This document shows, piece by piece, positions 1 to 10,997 of a stretch of 64,000 nucleotides of DNA. The translations under genes and the position numbers were made by a program. The DNA is from Blastomyces gilchristii SLH14081. Taxonomy: Eukaryota; Ascomycota; Eurotiomycetes; Onygenales; Ajellomycetaceae. The DNA lies in contig NW_003101664.1 in NCBI RefSeq assembly GCF_000003855.2, positions 992,878 to 1,056,877 on the forward strand. Reading direction: 5' to 3'. Below the pieces are notes generated by a model. That model did no database searches and had not been told where the DNA came from. It saw only the letters and a program-made list of their open reading frames with translations. Each line of letters starts with the position of its first letter. Positions within the stretch are counted from its first letter, which is position 1.

Positions 1-348
1 ATCATCATCGTGAAACCTCATCTCGTCCCATCAACCACCTGCCATCAAACCACCCCGACAACGACACATCTATCCATCACCCACTCAACATCGAACCCGC
101 CATTCATTTTGATATCTCTGCTATACCAACAACCCAATTCTTCTCGAGTTGTCTCCCGCCCTTCGATATTTCCCTTCGATATTTTCCCCCATTGCGAAGG
201 TCAATTCCCCCCCTCCATAGCCCTAACCCCTTCTCGAGGTGTCCTTCCGCTAGATTCGGGTCGAACTATCCCCTTTCCCCTATATCGTCCGCTGAGACCG
301 TCTCGCACGCTCACATACCCTCCTTTTCTTTGCCACCCCTTCTTCGTC

Positions 349-2463
349 ATGGCTACTACGGGAGAATTGCAGCCGTCTTCCTCAACTTCGTCGTCCCTCT
401 CCCCTCTCTCCCACGTGAACAGTTGTGTCGATCCAAATGATATCGACTCTTTTATCAACTATGACCAGTCAATCTACCCTTCTCCATCACTTTCCCCCGC
501 TTCATCCAGAGCTAAAACTACGATGAACACGAGCCCTGTGTCAACTCCTACGGCAGGTCCGAACTTTTCATCCAACAGTAACACTACCACCACGAGCCAG
601 CAATCGTCGTCCCAAGTTTTTTTCTCGGGTCCAAGCCATGAATATGATTCCTACAAACAGCAGACTGGCCTCCCTCCAGGCGGGTTAGCCAACACAATGG
701 CTATTAACCGGAATGTGGGAATGGATTTGGGGTTTGGGAATCAACATAATTTCCTCATGCCGTCCGAGGCCCTTATAAACCCCACTCAAGAGATCGTTAA
801 CTTTGGTTCCTCGCCTCTGCCAACTATGCCATCATTCAGGAATTCCGGTATTGGTCTCGATTTGGAGCCTGATACGCCAACTGATTTCATGTTTAGTCCG
901 CAGTTTACTACTGCAACTAATAAAGCCCAGTTTGTGGACCCCAATGCCCTGGGTGGTCACGAATTATCGACGCTCACCCAACCGAACCAAGTGGGACGCA
1001 TGTATCCTGGAATGCATCAACAGCAGGCTGCGATGGCTAAGGCTGCCCAACATCAGAGACAGCAGGAGATGATCCGTCAACAGCAGCAACAGAATCAGCA
1101 ACAGAATCAGCAACAGCAACAGCAGCAGCAGCAGCAGCAGCAACAACAACAACAACATGCTCGCCAAGCATCGAAGCCCCAAAACAAGGCCAGTCGTTCC
1201 AGCGATCCTGTCGTTGAAGAGCGAATTTCCCGTCTTCTGCACCAGATGAGACAGAGCAGCGTGACTACTACTGCCGTGAATGAGGAAGATTCCAAGCCCC
1301 AGAATGTTTCACATATCTCAAAACCGAAGAAGGACGAGGATGAAATGGATGAGGATGAACGCCTTTTGGCCAGTGAGGAAGGCAAGAAACTCAGCAGCAA
1401 GGAACGCCGTCAATTGCGAAATAAGGTCTCTGCTCGGGCATTCAGATCCAGACGCAAAGGTAAGACCCCTCAATTGCACTTTTGTTAGTGAAATATTTCA
1501 TCTAACGACTTGGAAACAGAATATATCGGCCAGCTTGAAGGAGAAGTAGCCTCCAAGACCAACGAGGCAAATGATCTTCGCCTTCAGAACCGTGCGTTGG
1601 CGGAAGAAAATGCTCGTCTCATGGATCTCACACGCATGCTCCTGTCGTCTCCGCACTTCGCATCATTTCTGAACGACATGTCTATAAATGGTCTACCTTC
1701 TCCCCAGCCCGGGCAACAGCAGACTGCAATGCAGCCACCACCACAGCAACAACAGCAGCAGGCCCCGAAGGACCCCAATCCGTCTCACGTTTCTGCAGAT
1801 ATCCAAATGCAGAATAACCAACTCGGCTTGGCCATGGTTCCCGAGCAAGCAGTTGATTTCGCAGGGATGGACATGAATACCCCCGCCTGGAATACCGGCA
1901 TCGACATAAGCTATAACAATACACCAGTCTTCGCTGTAATGGACGTCCCCGAAGGCCCTAATCTCGATAGTGCTATTTTGTCGGGCAAATCATCCAATTC
2001 TGTCGGGCCCCTCTCCTCATCCGAGGAAAGTAAAGAACAAATGCCGTCGATTGAAAGACCACCACTCCCAGCGGTTAATGATTCGGCCGAAAAAGAGGGA
2101 ATGGAGAGTATGAAGCCAAATACTGAGATGGAAATCGATGAGTCGGATCCATCTCTCGCCCTGTTCTACGATCAGCCAAAGAGCACTAGCTCTCCAGCAA
2201 TAGCACCGACGCTGACATTCGAAGATACGTTTGGTGGCATCACGCCGGAAAAATTGTTTACCCGAATCGATCTTGTCGTTGACGATGAGAGCTTCCCTAA
2301 GCAGCAAGAACAAGCAGGATCTACTGCCTATATCGGTGTCAGCACAGCGACGATGGTACGCTTTGACCAACTGTGTGCGAGCATAGAGGATGCATACCAA
2401 CGCGTCTCGTTGGTAACTGCACACCTTGATGACACGGTGGTCGGCGATTCAGCGTCAGGTTAG
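349..2463 (+). CDS. bZIP transcription factor
   Basis: Two exons, join(349..1459,1520..2463), 684 aa. The 60-bp intron has donor GTAAGA, branch CTAAC at 1502 and acceptor CAG, and it falls inside the DNA-binding domain. The basic region starts near residue 353 (RRQLRNKVSARAFRSRRK), followed by a leucine zipper of about four heptads (GQL, NDL, RAL, ARL). The N-terminal half is Ser/Thr/Pro-rich and holds a polyglutamine tract of mixed CAG/CAA codons (about 1075-1155). A second Gln-rich patch lies near 1705-1765. These look like activation domains. The frame is open upstream from position 10, but the ATG at 349 follows a pyrimidine-rich leader and begins a more plausible protein. Expected to be a nuclear DNA-binding dimer. 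It resembles a conserved bZIP family of filamentous ascomycetes, but I cannot name the target genes. Confidence 0.9.
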
Positions 2464-3614
2464 ATGAAGCAACAGAAAAATTCTTATTGAATTCCCACCC
2501 ACCTGTAGCGACAGAATTTGATAAACGTTACCTTACTGTTCTTCATTGCGCCAATCTGACGACATCCCCTTTTTTCCTCACTGGCTTGCTATCAGACCAG
2601 TCTTCTCTGCTTCTGTTGTTTCCCTTTAGCGTGTTTTGACTAGTTTATTTCTATAAGAAATTTGACCTCTCTGTAGCTCAATTGTCCCCCCATATTTTTG
2701 TCTGCTAAATGCAGAATGAATGTGCGAAGCAAGCCGCTAGGCTACCTTAACTCTTTTTTCTTTTCTTACTTGGCTAGGCTACCTTAACTCTTTTTTCTTT
2801 TCTTACTTGTCTTGTTGGAGCTATAGAAATGGGCTATACTTTTCCCTCGCCCTGTTGTGTTTTTTCTTTTGTTCTTTTTTTTCTTTTCCTTTCTTTATTA
2901 TGTCGTTGTTATATTTCGGTTATTAAGGGGCTGTTTGGAAGGAGTTCAGAGTTGCTCTTTTTTTTCCAATTTTCCTACTAAATACATATATATTTTGCAT
3001 ATGCCCAATTGACTTCTGCCCCCAAGTTCTCTCATCTATGTCAAACGCTGACCTAATTGCCACCCGCCGGCCTTCGTTCGCTCGCCGGGGCGATTTCCTT
3101 TGTCCAAGGTTTCCTTTTTATTTCCTGATCTATGTTTGTTTCCTATTTTCGTGATTTTCCTTCCTGCCTTTTCAACTCAAACACGTAAATAGGTGGAGAT
3201 ATATACACATAACTATATCTTATAACATGAATGAGGATGAAAAACTGTTCGGAATATAATACAATGGCACTAATATGGATGGATATATGTTGCGACCTGG
3301 TTGTATCAATCTTCCAAGGGCCTAGTTAAGCGTGATGAGCTGGTGCTTAGTCAGATCTGACTCACAACCCGCCTCCAGATAAAAAAAAAAAAAAAGTTGG
3401 CTCCGATAAACGACAAGCAACATTCAACATACGCAGTCCATTAACTATTCGGAAGAACGTGGGCTTTTTGCTTTCCTTTTACTTGATTTATACGGAGTGA
3501 TGCCGTCTTCCTAAGCCACACACCTTATATTCTATAGTACTTCCTTTTATGTTCTTAACAAGTGGTCGTTAACTTGTTTGGGAGCTTACACCCTCATACT
3601 CCGTATATCGCTAG
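2464..3614. other. intergenic region between bZIP and tRNase Z genes
   Basis: AT-rich, T-tract-rich sequence containing the 3' UTR of the bZIP gene and the promoter of the tRNase Z gene. I see no credible ORF. It contains a 37-bp tandem duplication (listed separately) and an A15 run near 3380. Confidence 0.6.
2736..2809. repeat. perfect 37-bp tandem duplication
   Basis: Two identical adjacent 37-bp units (2736-2772 and 2773-2809), each starting GCTAGGCTACCTTAACTC and ending in CTTACTTG, about 275 bp past the bZIP stop codon, probably in its 3' UTR. Identity between copies implies a recent slippage or duplication event. Confidence 0.95.
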
Positions 3615-4004
3615 CTGGTCGACATCCGTCGGCCTGACCGGGAAAATTCTGGCAAATTGGCGTCCCTCCGTGCCGCTGGAACGCTTCTGACGAATGCAAT
3701 TCGCAGAACTTCCTTGTTCCCCGTTCCAGCACCGTATTCATGCCTCCTGAAATACAAGCCCCCTGGTAAATCCCGCCATTTCAACGCCAACGCCCGGCGC
3801 ACAACGCCCAACGAGCTTCCATACAGAACCTCAGATTTCCCCAGGGAGCCAACCCTCGAACTCCCCATCTTCCTCGCCCCGAAACTCGATCCCTATAAAC
3901 TAGGCGGCGTTCATTGGGATCGGTATCTCTTCTACGATCCCGATAACATCTCCCTCTACCCCGGTACGCGCGCCTTCGACTCCAAAGCCAGCGGCCACCA
4001 TCCG
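3615..4004 (+). other. ATG-less in-frame 5' extension of tRNase Z
   Basis: Continuous open frame, in phase with the tRNase Z gene, running from just after an in-frame TAG (3612-3614) to the first in-frame ATG at 4005. It has no ATG. From a TTG at 3657 (A at -3, G at +4) it would add 116 residues that begin Ala/Leu/Arg/Ser-rich with few acidic residues, like a mitochondrial presequence. It could be used from a near-cognate start, or joined to an upstream ATG exon that I could not identify. Confidence 0.45.
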
Positions 4005-7000
4005 ATGATATTCTTCTGTGAGTTCATCACCACGCCCACGGCAGATACGCCGGGCACGTCCCTAATCATCCACTTCGATGACAAGCGTTATCTCTTCGGG
4101 CATATACCTGAGGGCCTGCAGCGGGCCTGCAACCACCGCAACATCCGGCTTTCGTATGTGACGGACATTTTCATGTCCGGGAGGACGTCGTGGACGAACA
4201 ATGGCGGGCTGCTCGGGATCATTTTGACGCTTGCTGAGTCAGTGAATACCTCTGCTTGGTCGCAGAGGGAGGTGCGTCAAGCGAAAACCCTACGGTTGAA
4301 GAGGCTGGCGGAGCAGACGGAGAATCGGGAACAGTGGCAGTACTACCGGGACCGTATAGAGTTGCTTGAGGAGAGCAATAGGCGGCTTGCTGAGGGCTTC
4401 GACCTGAGGGGGAAGCTGGCTATCCATGGCGGGCCGAATTTGACGCGGACGGTGGCGACGGCGAGGAAGTTCATTTTTAGAACGGGGATGCCGGTTTATA
4501 TTAATGAGTTTAATGAGTTTAGTAATGAGTTTGCAGTCGGGAAGGAGGAGGGGCAGGGGGGAAGGGAGGGGGAGGGGAAAGGAGAGGGATGTGAGAGAAA
4601 CGTGGCGAAACCTACATGGACTGATTCGCATCTGAAGGTATGGGCACTCTCCGTGTCACCGACGTCTTCTCGTGGATCACCTGTTGGTTCTGCTGAGGAT
4701 ACGAAGAATGCCCGGAAGCGAAGTCTGGATGAGTTCCAGGAGGGTGCGGGTGCTGCTGCGGCTAATGAACTACGTTCTGAAGGGAAGAATGTCAGCGATT
4801 CCGACAAACGCGCGCAGGACCAAATAGTCTGCCAAGCAGTGGTGTCTGACATGTTCAATTCGGACTGGCGCCTCGATTCTCTGGTGGAAATGCGCCTCCC
4901 TGAGGTCCGGCTACCCGCGAAAGTCTTCGTCCGCAACCGGGAAACTCACAAGCTCGAACCATATACGGGGCCTGTGCCTGACGGCACCCAGCCAGTTCCT
5001 GATATTCCTGTTTTGGTTCGGAAGCCATGGCCTGGCGCGATGACGCAGACTCTACCCCCCACTACCCCGTCAGACGTATCTATTTCCTATATTATTCAAC
5101 ATCATGATGTACGGGGGAAGTTCAATCCGGCGAAAGCCATAGCTCTGGGGGTCAAAAAGGGACCCAAGTTTGGCAAGTTGACCTCAGGCCAGAGCGTGGA
5201 GTCTTCGGATGGGAAGATAATCACTCCTGACATGGTTCTTGGAGAATCTCAGCCCGGCGGAGGACTTGCGTTTGTGGATATCCCCACACCTGACTACGTG
5301 GAGAATCTTGTCAATAGACCTGAGTGGACTACGCCAGAGGTGATGAAAGGGCTTGCAAGCTTTATTTGGATCCTTGGTCCAGGTGTTGGTAGCCATCCCC
5401 TCTTACAGGAATTCGTGTCTAAAATGTCCCAGTACAAGCACATCGTCTCTTCTCCGGATTACTGTCCGAATTACCTAGCGTTTTCCTTAGGTTCGACAGA
5501 GACTGCGCATTTCTCATTCATCGACAATGAACGTTTCCACTTGCCACACCATAATAATGAAGAGGTCCCACAGAAGACGTTCCTTACACCTGGACCTCTT
5601 CCTGATTCATCAACAAAGGACCCACTGAAGTCGGTGTTCATACCCGCACGTCCCAATTTACGGGTCGAGTTGCAACCGAAATTCCAGATCAACAGCAGCG
5701 GCGTTCATCAACCTCTCGATGGGGAAGGTATCAGGAATAATGTTTCTTTCCGAGTCAAGAGAGCAGCACGTGCGGCAAATCAGGATATCCAGAGTCCTCA
5801 GTTTCAGGAATTTCTAGAGAACGTGCGCCGGAATGTCCCTAACCAAGATGCAGAAATTATCACGCTGGGAACAGGCTCTTCCCTGCCGTCGAAATACCGC
5901 ACTGTTTCTGCTACACTACTCAGGGTCCCTGGCGTTGGGAACTATTTATTTGACTGTGGTGAAAATACCCTTGGGCAGCTACAGCGCGCGTTCTCTCCGG
6001 AGGAGTTGCGGGAGGTCTTGCGCGATTTGAAAGTGATATGGATAAGCCACTTACACGCGGACCATCATCTGGGGACTGTGTCCGTTATCCGGGCCTGGCA
6101 TGAAGTTACGCACGGAGCTCTGTCTTCAACAGCGCCCGTACCCGAACCAGAGTACGATCTTACGAAACTACTAAGTGAAAAGAGACTTTTTGTCGCCTCC
6201 GACGCGAAAATGATAGAATGGCTCGCCGAGTACTCCGGCATCGAGAACTACGGCTTCGACAAACTCCTGCCCGTAGAAGCCGACACAAGCTTCGGGGATA
6301 ACTTCAAGTACAGCCATCTGAGCCGCGACCGCCAACCCATTCTCGACGAAAATGGGAACCCGGTGAAAATTCACCTCTCCTTCAACCCCGACCGGTCACC
6401 CTTCGCTACTCAACTCCAGCAAGCCACGGGCCTCAGCTCCCTCCTCACCGTCCCTGTCATGCACTGCCATGGCGCTATGGCTACGTCGTTCGTTTTCCCC
6501 TCTGGCTTCAAAGTCTCCTACTCTGGCGACTGTCGCCCATCGCGCGAATTTGCCAGAATCGGTGCTGACTCAACCGTGCTGATCCACGAGGCAACCTTCG
6601 AAGATGACATGCTGCGGGACGCCAAGGCCAAGCGGCATAGTACCTGCGGCGAGGCACTACGGGTCGCCGAACGCATGCGCGCGCGCAACGTCATCCTTAC
6701 CCATTTCAGTCAGCGGTACGCGCACAAACCCACCGTCCCGCGCTTGAAGATCTGGGATGCTTCCAACTGCGGCTCTCCCTCCCGCTCTCCTTCCCGCTCT
6801 CCCTCCCGCTCTCCCTCCTCCCCCGCTGCGCGCTCCGAATCCGGATCCCCACAGCCCAATAGGCGCCCGCATGATATCGGGGAGTGGCGAGCAAATAATC
6901 CACCAGACGTCCCTGTTTCGAAGAACGACCTTGGCAATGACAATGGCAGTGACTATGGCAATGGTGATGGGCGTGGCTCTGGTTCTAGATGGAGAGACCA

Positions 7001-7427
7001 GATTCGCAGCGGGCCGGCGCCGGCCATGATGCAGCTGGACGGGGTTCCCGTTCCTGTCATCGTTGCCTTTGACCTGCTCCGCGTCCGTGTTGGCGATATG
7101 CTGTGTGCGCAGCGCTATGTTCCTGTTCACAATCTGTACTACGATTCTAGGCTTGCGCGTGCGGCGCATTATGGCGGGTGGAGGCAAAGAGAGAATAGGC
7201 ATACGGAGGCGGATGCGGGTGCGGATGCTAGTGCAGGCGATGGGGCCAAAGAGAAGCAGAAGCCGTGGAAGAAAGGATGGATGAAGGAGGAAGAGGGGAA
7301 TAAGGATAAACGGCGCGGTAAACGTCAGTCTAGTTCTAGTTCTACCTCTAGTGCTACTACTAGAGTTGATCATGGAGGACATGGAGAGGATGCGCCGCAG
7401 AAGGTTGCGGGGAGTATGGGGGATTAG
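4005..7427 (+). CDS. trz1: tRNase Z, long form (tRNA 3'-processing endonuclease, ELAC2/Trz1 family)
   Basis: Intronless, 1140 aa from the ATG at 4005. The N-terminus (MIFFCEFITTPTADTPGTS) aligns with the usual start of the pseudo-MBL half of long tRNase Z. The C-terminal half holds the catalytic metallo-beta-lactamase fold: GTGSSLPSKYR near residue 625, the HxHxDH zinc motif HLHADH at about 682-687, then VPVMHCHGAM, SGDCRP, HEATFEDDM and a final LTHFSQRY. The enzyme cleaves the 3' trailer from pre-tRNA in nucleus and mitochondria. Two low-complexity stretches are unusual. One is an acidic Gly/Glu linker (about 4540-4600). The other is a long Ser-Pro-Arg repeat tail from 6770 that precedes the last conserved strand (VPVIVAFDLLRVRVGDML). 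The TTG/ATG choice is discussed under the 5' extension. Confidence 0.92.
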   Translation: MIFFCEFITTPTADTPGTSLIIHFDDKRYLFGHIPEGLQRACNHRNIRLSYVTDIFMSGRTSWTNNGGLLGIILTLAESVNTSAWSQREVRQAKTLRLKRLAEQTENREQWQYYRDRIELLEESNRRLAEGFDLRGKLAIHGGPNLTRTVATARKFIFRTGMPVYINEFNEFSNEFAVGKEEGQGGREGEGKGEGCERNVAKPTWTDSHLKVWALSVSPTSSRGSPVGSAEDTKNARKRSLDEFQEGAGAAAANELRSEGKNVSDSDKRAQDQIVCQAVVSDMFNSDWRLDSLVEMRLPEVRLPAKVFVRNRETHKLEPYTGPVPDGTQPVPDIPVLVRKPWPGAMTQTLPPTTPSDVSISYIIQHHDVRGKFNPAKAIALGVKKGPKFGKLTSGQSVESSDGKIITPDMVLGESQPGGGLAFVDIPTPDYVENLVNRPEWTTPEVMKGLASFIWILGPGVGSHPLLQEFVSKMSQYKHIVSSPDYCPNYLAFSLGSTETAHFSFIDNERFHLPHHNNEEVPQKTFLTPGPLPDSSTKDPLKSVFIPARPNLRVELQPKFQINSSGVHQPLDGEGIRNNVSFRVKRAARAANQDIQSPQFQEFLENVRRNVPNQDAEIITLGTGSSLPSKYRTVSATLLRVPGVGNYLFDCGENTLGQLQRAFSPEELREVLRDLKVIWISHLHADHHLGTVSVIRAWHEVTHGALSSTAPVPEPEYDLTKLLSEKRLFVASDAKMIEWLAEYSGIENYGFDKLLPVEADTSFGDNFKYSHLSRDRQPILDENGNPVKIHLSFNPDRSPFATQLQQATGLSSLLTVPVMHCHGAMATSFVFPSGFKVSYSGDCRPSREFARIGADSTVLIHEATFEDDMLRDAKAKRHSTCGEALRVAERMRARNVILTHFSQRYAHKPTVPRLKIWDASNCGSPSRSPSRSPSRSPSSPAARSESGSPQPNRRPHDIGEWRANNPPDVPVSKNDLGNDNGSDYGNGDGRGSGSRWRDQIRSGPAPAMMQLDGVPVPVIVAFDLLRVRVGDMLCAQRYVPVHNLYYDSRLARAAHYGGWRQRENRHTEADAGADASAGDGAKEKQKPWKKGWMKEEEGNKDKRRGKRQSSSSSTSSATTRVDHGGHGEDAPQKVAGSMGD

Positions 7428-8584
7428 CCTTGTGGGTTTTTCCTTTTCGTTCCCACCGTCTCTTCGGCCTGGGTTCTCTGGTTCTCGACCCCGAGGTCCA
7501 TGGGCATTTAGATTTTTATTTTTCTGTTACTTTTTTGAGGCTTTGCTATTCTTTACTTATTGTTTTGTTCTCTTGATTTTGTTTTTTTAACCTATATTTT
7601 GACACATCACGTATGCAAGGAGACGCTGTACGATAGAAGTTTATTTATACAAGCCTGGCCTAGCTATAGACTAATAATATCTTCCATACATCCGTGTGCT
7701 GTGTACCTTCGCATCTGATCTGACTTCCTTCCTTCCGCCTCCGAGAACCGACAGTCGCTGCGGTCGGACCATTCATGGTCTTGATCTCAGGCTCCCGATA
7801 GATCACCGACGATCGGGATTCGCTGATTTCAGTTGCTGAATAAAATGAGCTAATGACTGGTAGTTACTTTGTGCTGCTTACTCAGTCCAATTATACGCTC
7901 CATCGACGACAGGGCTAGAGGTTTATATCTCCGCCGCTAAGTCTACCGAGTCAGTGAAATGCATGTACTGCGTACAGTACTGTACATATTTTTGATACCA
8001 GCTGATCAAAGTATTTATCGCTGTTTAATCCCGATGAACTCAGTACCACTCCTCTTCCGGGATCTATTAACTGCTACAGGTCAGGATGGTAGGTAGAGGT
8101 AATAGAACAGCATCAGTAGCCATTTCTATAGAACTACGCGGCTTCAAACACATTTTACTCAGCTTGAATAGTCCCCTGCAAAAAACACCCAATCCCATTC
8201 TTGCGGTGGAACCCAGAATTCAACATTGATAACGATAGCTGGGCCAGCGGCTAGCGGGTTTAGGGAAAGAGAAAAGCACCGAATGTTTCCGGGTTTAGAA
8301 ACGGCGCTACACTTTTCGAAATATGGCGAGATAGTTGGAAGGAGGGGAGGGGAACGCGAAGGCTCCCTTCTTCTTAAATAATGGTTCCGGGAGCGTACGG
8401 TTTTGGGGTTCCTCTCTGGTTGACCACTTTGTCTGAGCTCCATGTCCCGCTCCTGGAATCAAATTCATTTCTGTAGAAGAAGGCATTAGGCTAATTAAAT
8501 ATCGTCCTCCCTGCTGTCCCTGCTGTCCCTCCGAGTTCTGTGAGATACTGTTCTCAAAAACTATTTTCTGCCGAAGCCGTAACT
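7428..8584. other. intergenic region, no gene seen
   Basis: Contains the T-rich 3' end of the tRNase Z gene and the promoter side of the aldo/keto reductase gene. The largest ORF (minus strand, 8159-8443) has no recognisable motif or coding bias. A short CCCTGCTGT direct repeat lies near 8512-8530. Confidence 0.5.
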
Positions 8585-9818
8585 ATGAGTGCAGAACGCG
8601 CAGTCACCACAAAGACCTATAAACTGAGCGATGGTATGTTGACTGCGCGAAGGCACAATCTCCAGAGCTTGATGCTAACTCCCTTATTCACATATAGGAA
8701 GCGTGATTCCTGCCGTTGGCTTTGGGGGAATGCAGTGTTAGCCCTGGCCATCCGCGCAGTGGCAGACATGACGCAAAATGAGCATCAACTAAGAAAGAAA
8801 TATGTCGAATAGATGGCATGATCTTCCCGGATGAAGATAGGCCCAAAGTCACCGAAATCCTCAAACAGGCCATACTTGCAGGATACCGTTATATAGACAC
8901 TGCACCAATGTATGCCACGGAGGACCTTCTTGGTGCGGCCATCCGAGCCTCAGGTGTACCCCGCTCCGAATTGACGGTCGTGACCAAGCTCGTGCAAACC
9001 CAGCATCATGACCCTAAGGCTTCGTTACGCGAGTCCCTGGCGAGGCTAGGTGTCGGTTATATTGATATCTTCCTCATGCACTGGCCCAATGCTTCGGGCG
9101 AAGACGGGCGATGGAGAAGCATTGAAGAAAGCCCCACGTTCGTGGAGACGTATAAGAAGATGGAAAAACTTGTCGGCGCTGAGTGTAGGAGTATTGGGGT
9201 GTGCAACTTTTCACAGAAGACGCTGGACGTGTTGTTGAAAGAATGCACGATTAAGCCGGTGGTTAACCTTATTGAAGTGCATCCATACAATCCAAATTTG
9301 AAGCTCGTTCCGTATTGTCTGGAAAGAGGGATTCGGGTAATCTCTTGGGGGTAGGTCGTCCTTTTCATTCGACCATCCCCGTCCTTCTTTGAGGGGTATA
9401 ACTTCGTTATGAGTGGGATGATCCGCATGCACTCTTGTTAGAAAAGAACATCTGCTAACCATTCCTATCACCTACTCTAAACCAATAGACCTCTTGGTGG
9501 TGGACCGAAGAGTCTCTATTTCGATACCTCGCCTATGTACTCCCACCCAACCTTGACCTCGCTTGCATCTCGATATAATGTTTAATTTCCTGGCTGGTCA
9601 AGCGTGGCATCGTTCCCATTCCACATTCGGCCTCGCGGGCCCGGATGGACGAGAACCTGCGTCCGGTTTCCCTGACAGACCAGGAGGTAGAGCAGATAAG
9701 CAATATGCACAAACAGATCGGGCAGCGGAGGCTAATTGACTCCGTCCCATTTGCCTGGGGTGAAGTTCCCGGAAAGGGACACGCGATTATGGGTTGGACT
9801 GTGCAGGAGATGGGATAG
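8585..9818 (+). pseudogene. aldo/keto reductase with a frame break (probable pseudogene or assembly error)
   Basis: Exons read as 8585..8633, 8698..8736, 8813..9350 and 9489 onward. They encode an NAD(P)H-dependent aldo/keto reductase: LSDGSVIPAVGFGG at the N-terminus, AGYRYIDTAPMY (catalytic Asp and Tyr), VVTK (Lys) and IFLMHWP (His), then SIGVCNFS and EVHPYNP. Exon 4 (GPLGGGP onward) reaches SRYNV and then hits TAA at 9583-9585. The conserved C-terminus resumes in another frame at 9585 (ISWLVKRGIVPIPHSAS, then ENLRPVSLT) and ends at TAG 9816-9818. About 13 nt encoding the usual five-residue link between YNV and ISWL appear to be missing. All catalytic residues lie before the break, but the C-terminal cofactor-binding part is lost in the shifted product. 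Substrate unknown. Confidence 0.8.
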
Positions 9819-10997
9819 GAGGACGCAGCGGGCAATGTGCTGGTTTAGCCGGCTCGCCCAAGAATAGCTGCTGAATGCTAGCGTTGTGGATGTAACGGAT
9901 ATTGTTATCCGGACAGCTAAACGTTCAAGGATCATGAGCATTTCCTGTTTCATCCGCCCTTTAGTATTTAAATTTTGTTGAATTATAACCTAATGATGAC
10001 CGGATATATTGATTTCTGCCAATACACAATTGGCAAACCGACAAACCTGCCCTAAAATAGATCTCATTGCCTGCCAACGGAGTGCGTGCCCAGGAGCATG
10101 GCATGGCTTGCGAATCGGCCAGAGGATAAAACGACCTTGTGAGCTTGAAGCAAAATGAAAAAAAAAAAAAGGAAAGGAAAGGAAGGGAGTAATAGCAGAG
10201 GCCATTTGTCCATCTGGTCGCAGAGTAAGGTTAGGGTATATCGAGTTTCCTCTACTCATCGGCTGACGACAGCAGGGGGCATTGGGCGTTGCTTATTATT
10301 TTTGCAGACACCCCTAAATATCACCACCAACCTTTCCCCCTTGATTGCGCATGGGAGACAGCCAAAGTTTGGTTACACAATCGACCAAGGGGACAATTGC
10401 CAGTGACATCAGTAAATGAGTGAGTATATCACATCGTAGTACCTATAGCCCGCGTAGTGAGCGGGAAATGACGAAGGCATCGACTTCAACATGAAAAGGG
10501 ATCTGAACGGCTGCCCGAGACGGTTTCATTCATTGCCATTGTTAAGAATCGTTTGAATCCACTGGTATGCTCGCTTGTGTTATGTCAGTTAGCTGAGAAT
10601 ATTTAGCATCGTTTTGATATGGTTGTTATTATCTCTCTCTCACTTTTCTTCACCTTTAACTCGTTCTCAAACCACTCTCTCACAGTCAAAAGACCCGACC
10701 AAACAGCTTCTTGAACCAAATCTTGTGCATCTTTTTAAATGTCTGCCTGAACAAGGGTTTCGCTCCTCGTGCGATAGAAAAAGGAAATTCTGGCCAAGCA
10801 GCGCGCGTTAGACGCAGGCCACTGTTCTCGTCAAAAATGGCAGTAAGACGTCTACCATGACTCCTCCTAATCAAGCTAAGTTAGGCGAATTCAGCGCGAG
10901 AGCACCGAAACTCCGAAAGACGAGCAGACCCTGCAGACAAAGGGGCCCGTCACGAAATAAATGAGACTTGACCTGGAAGTACAAGTTCAGCGAACTG
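9819..10997. other. gene-poor region, no gene seen
   Basis: About 1.2 kb with only short ORFs that show no domain or coding bias, and an A12 run near 10159. Nothing else recognised. Confidence 0.5.

Noticed and set aside
10..348. N-terminal extension of the bZIP protein from position 10
   Set aside because: The frame is open, but the sequence is pyrimidine-rich leader-like and translates to Pro/Ser/His-rich filler; the ATG at 349 starts the plausible protein.
6657..7382. 241-aa ORF on the minus strand opposite tRNase Z
   Set aside because: It mirrors the Ser-Pro-Arg repeats of the real gene and reads as Arg/Gly filler with no domain.
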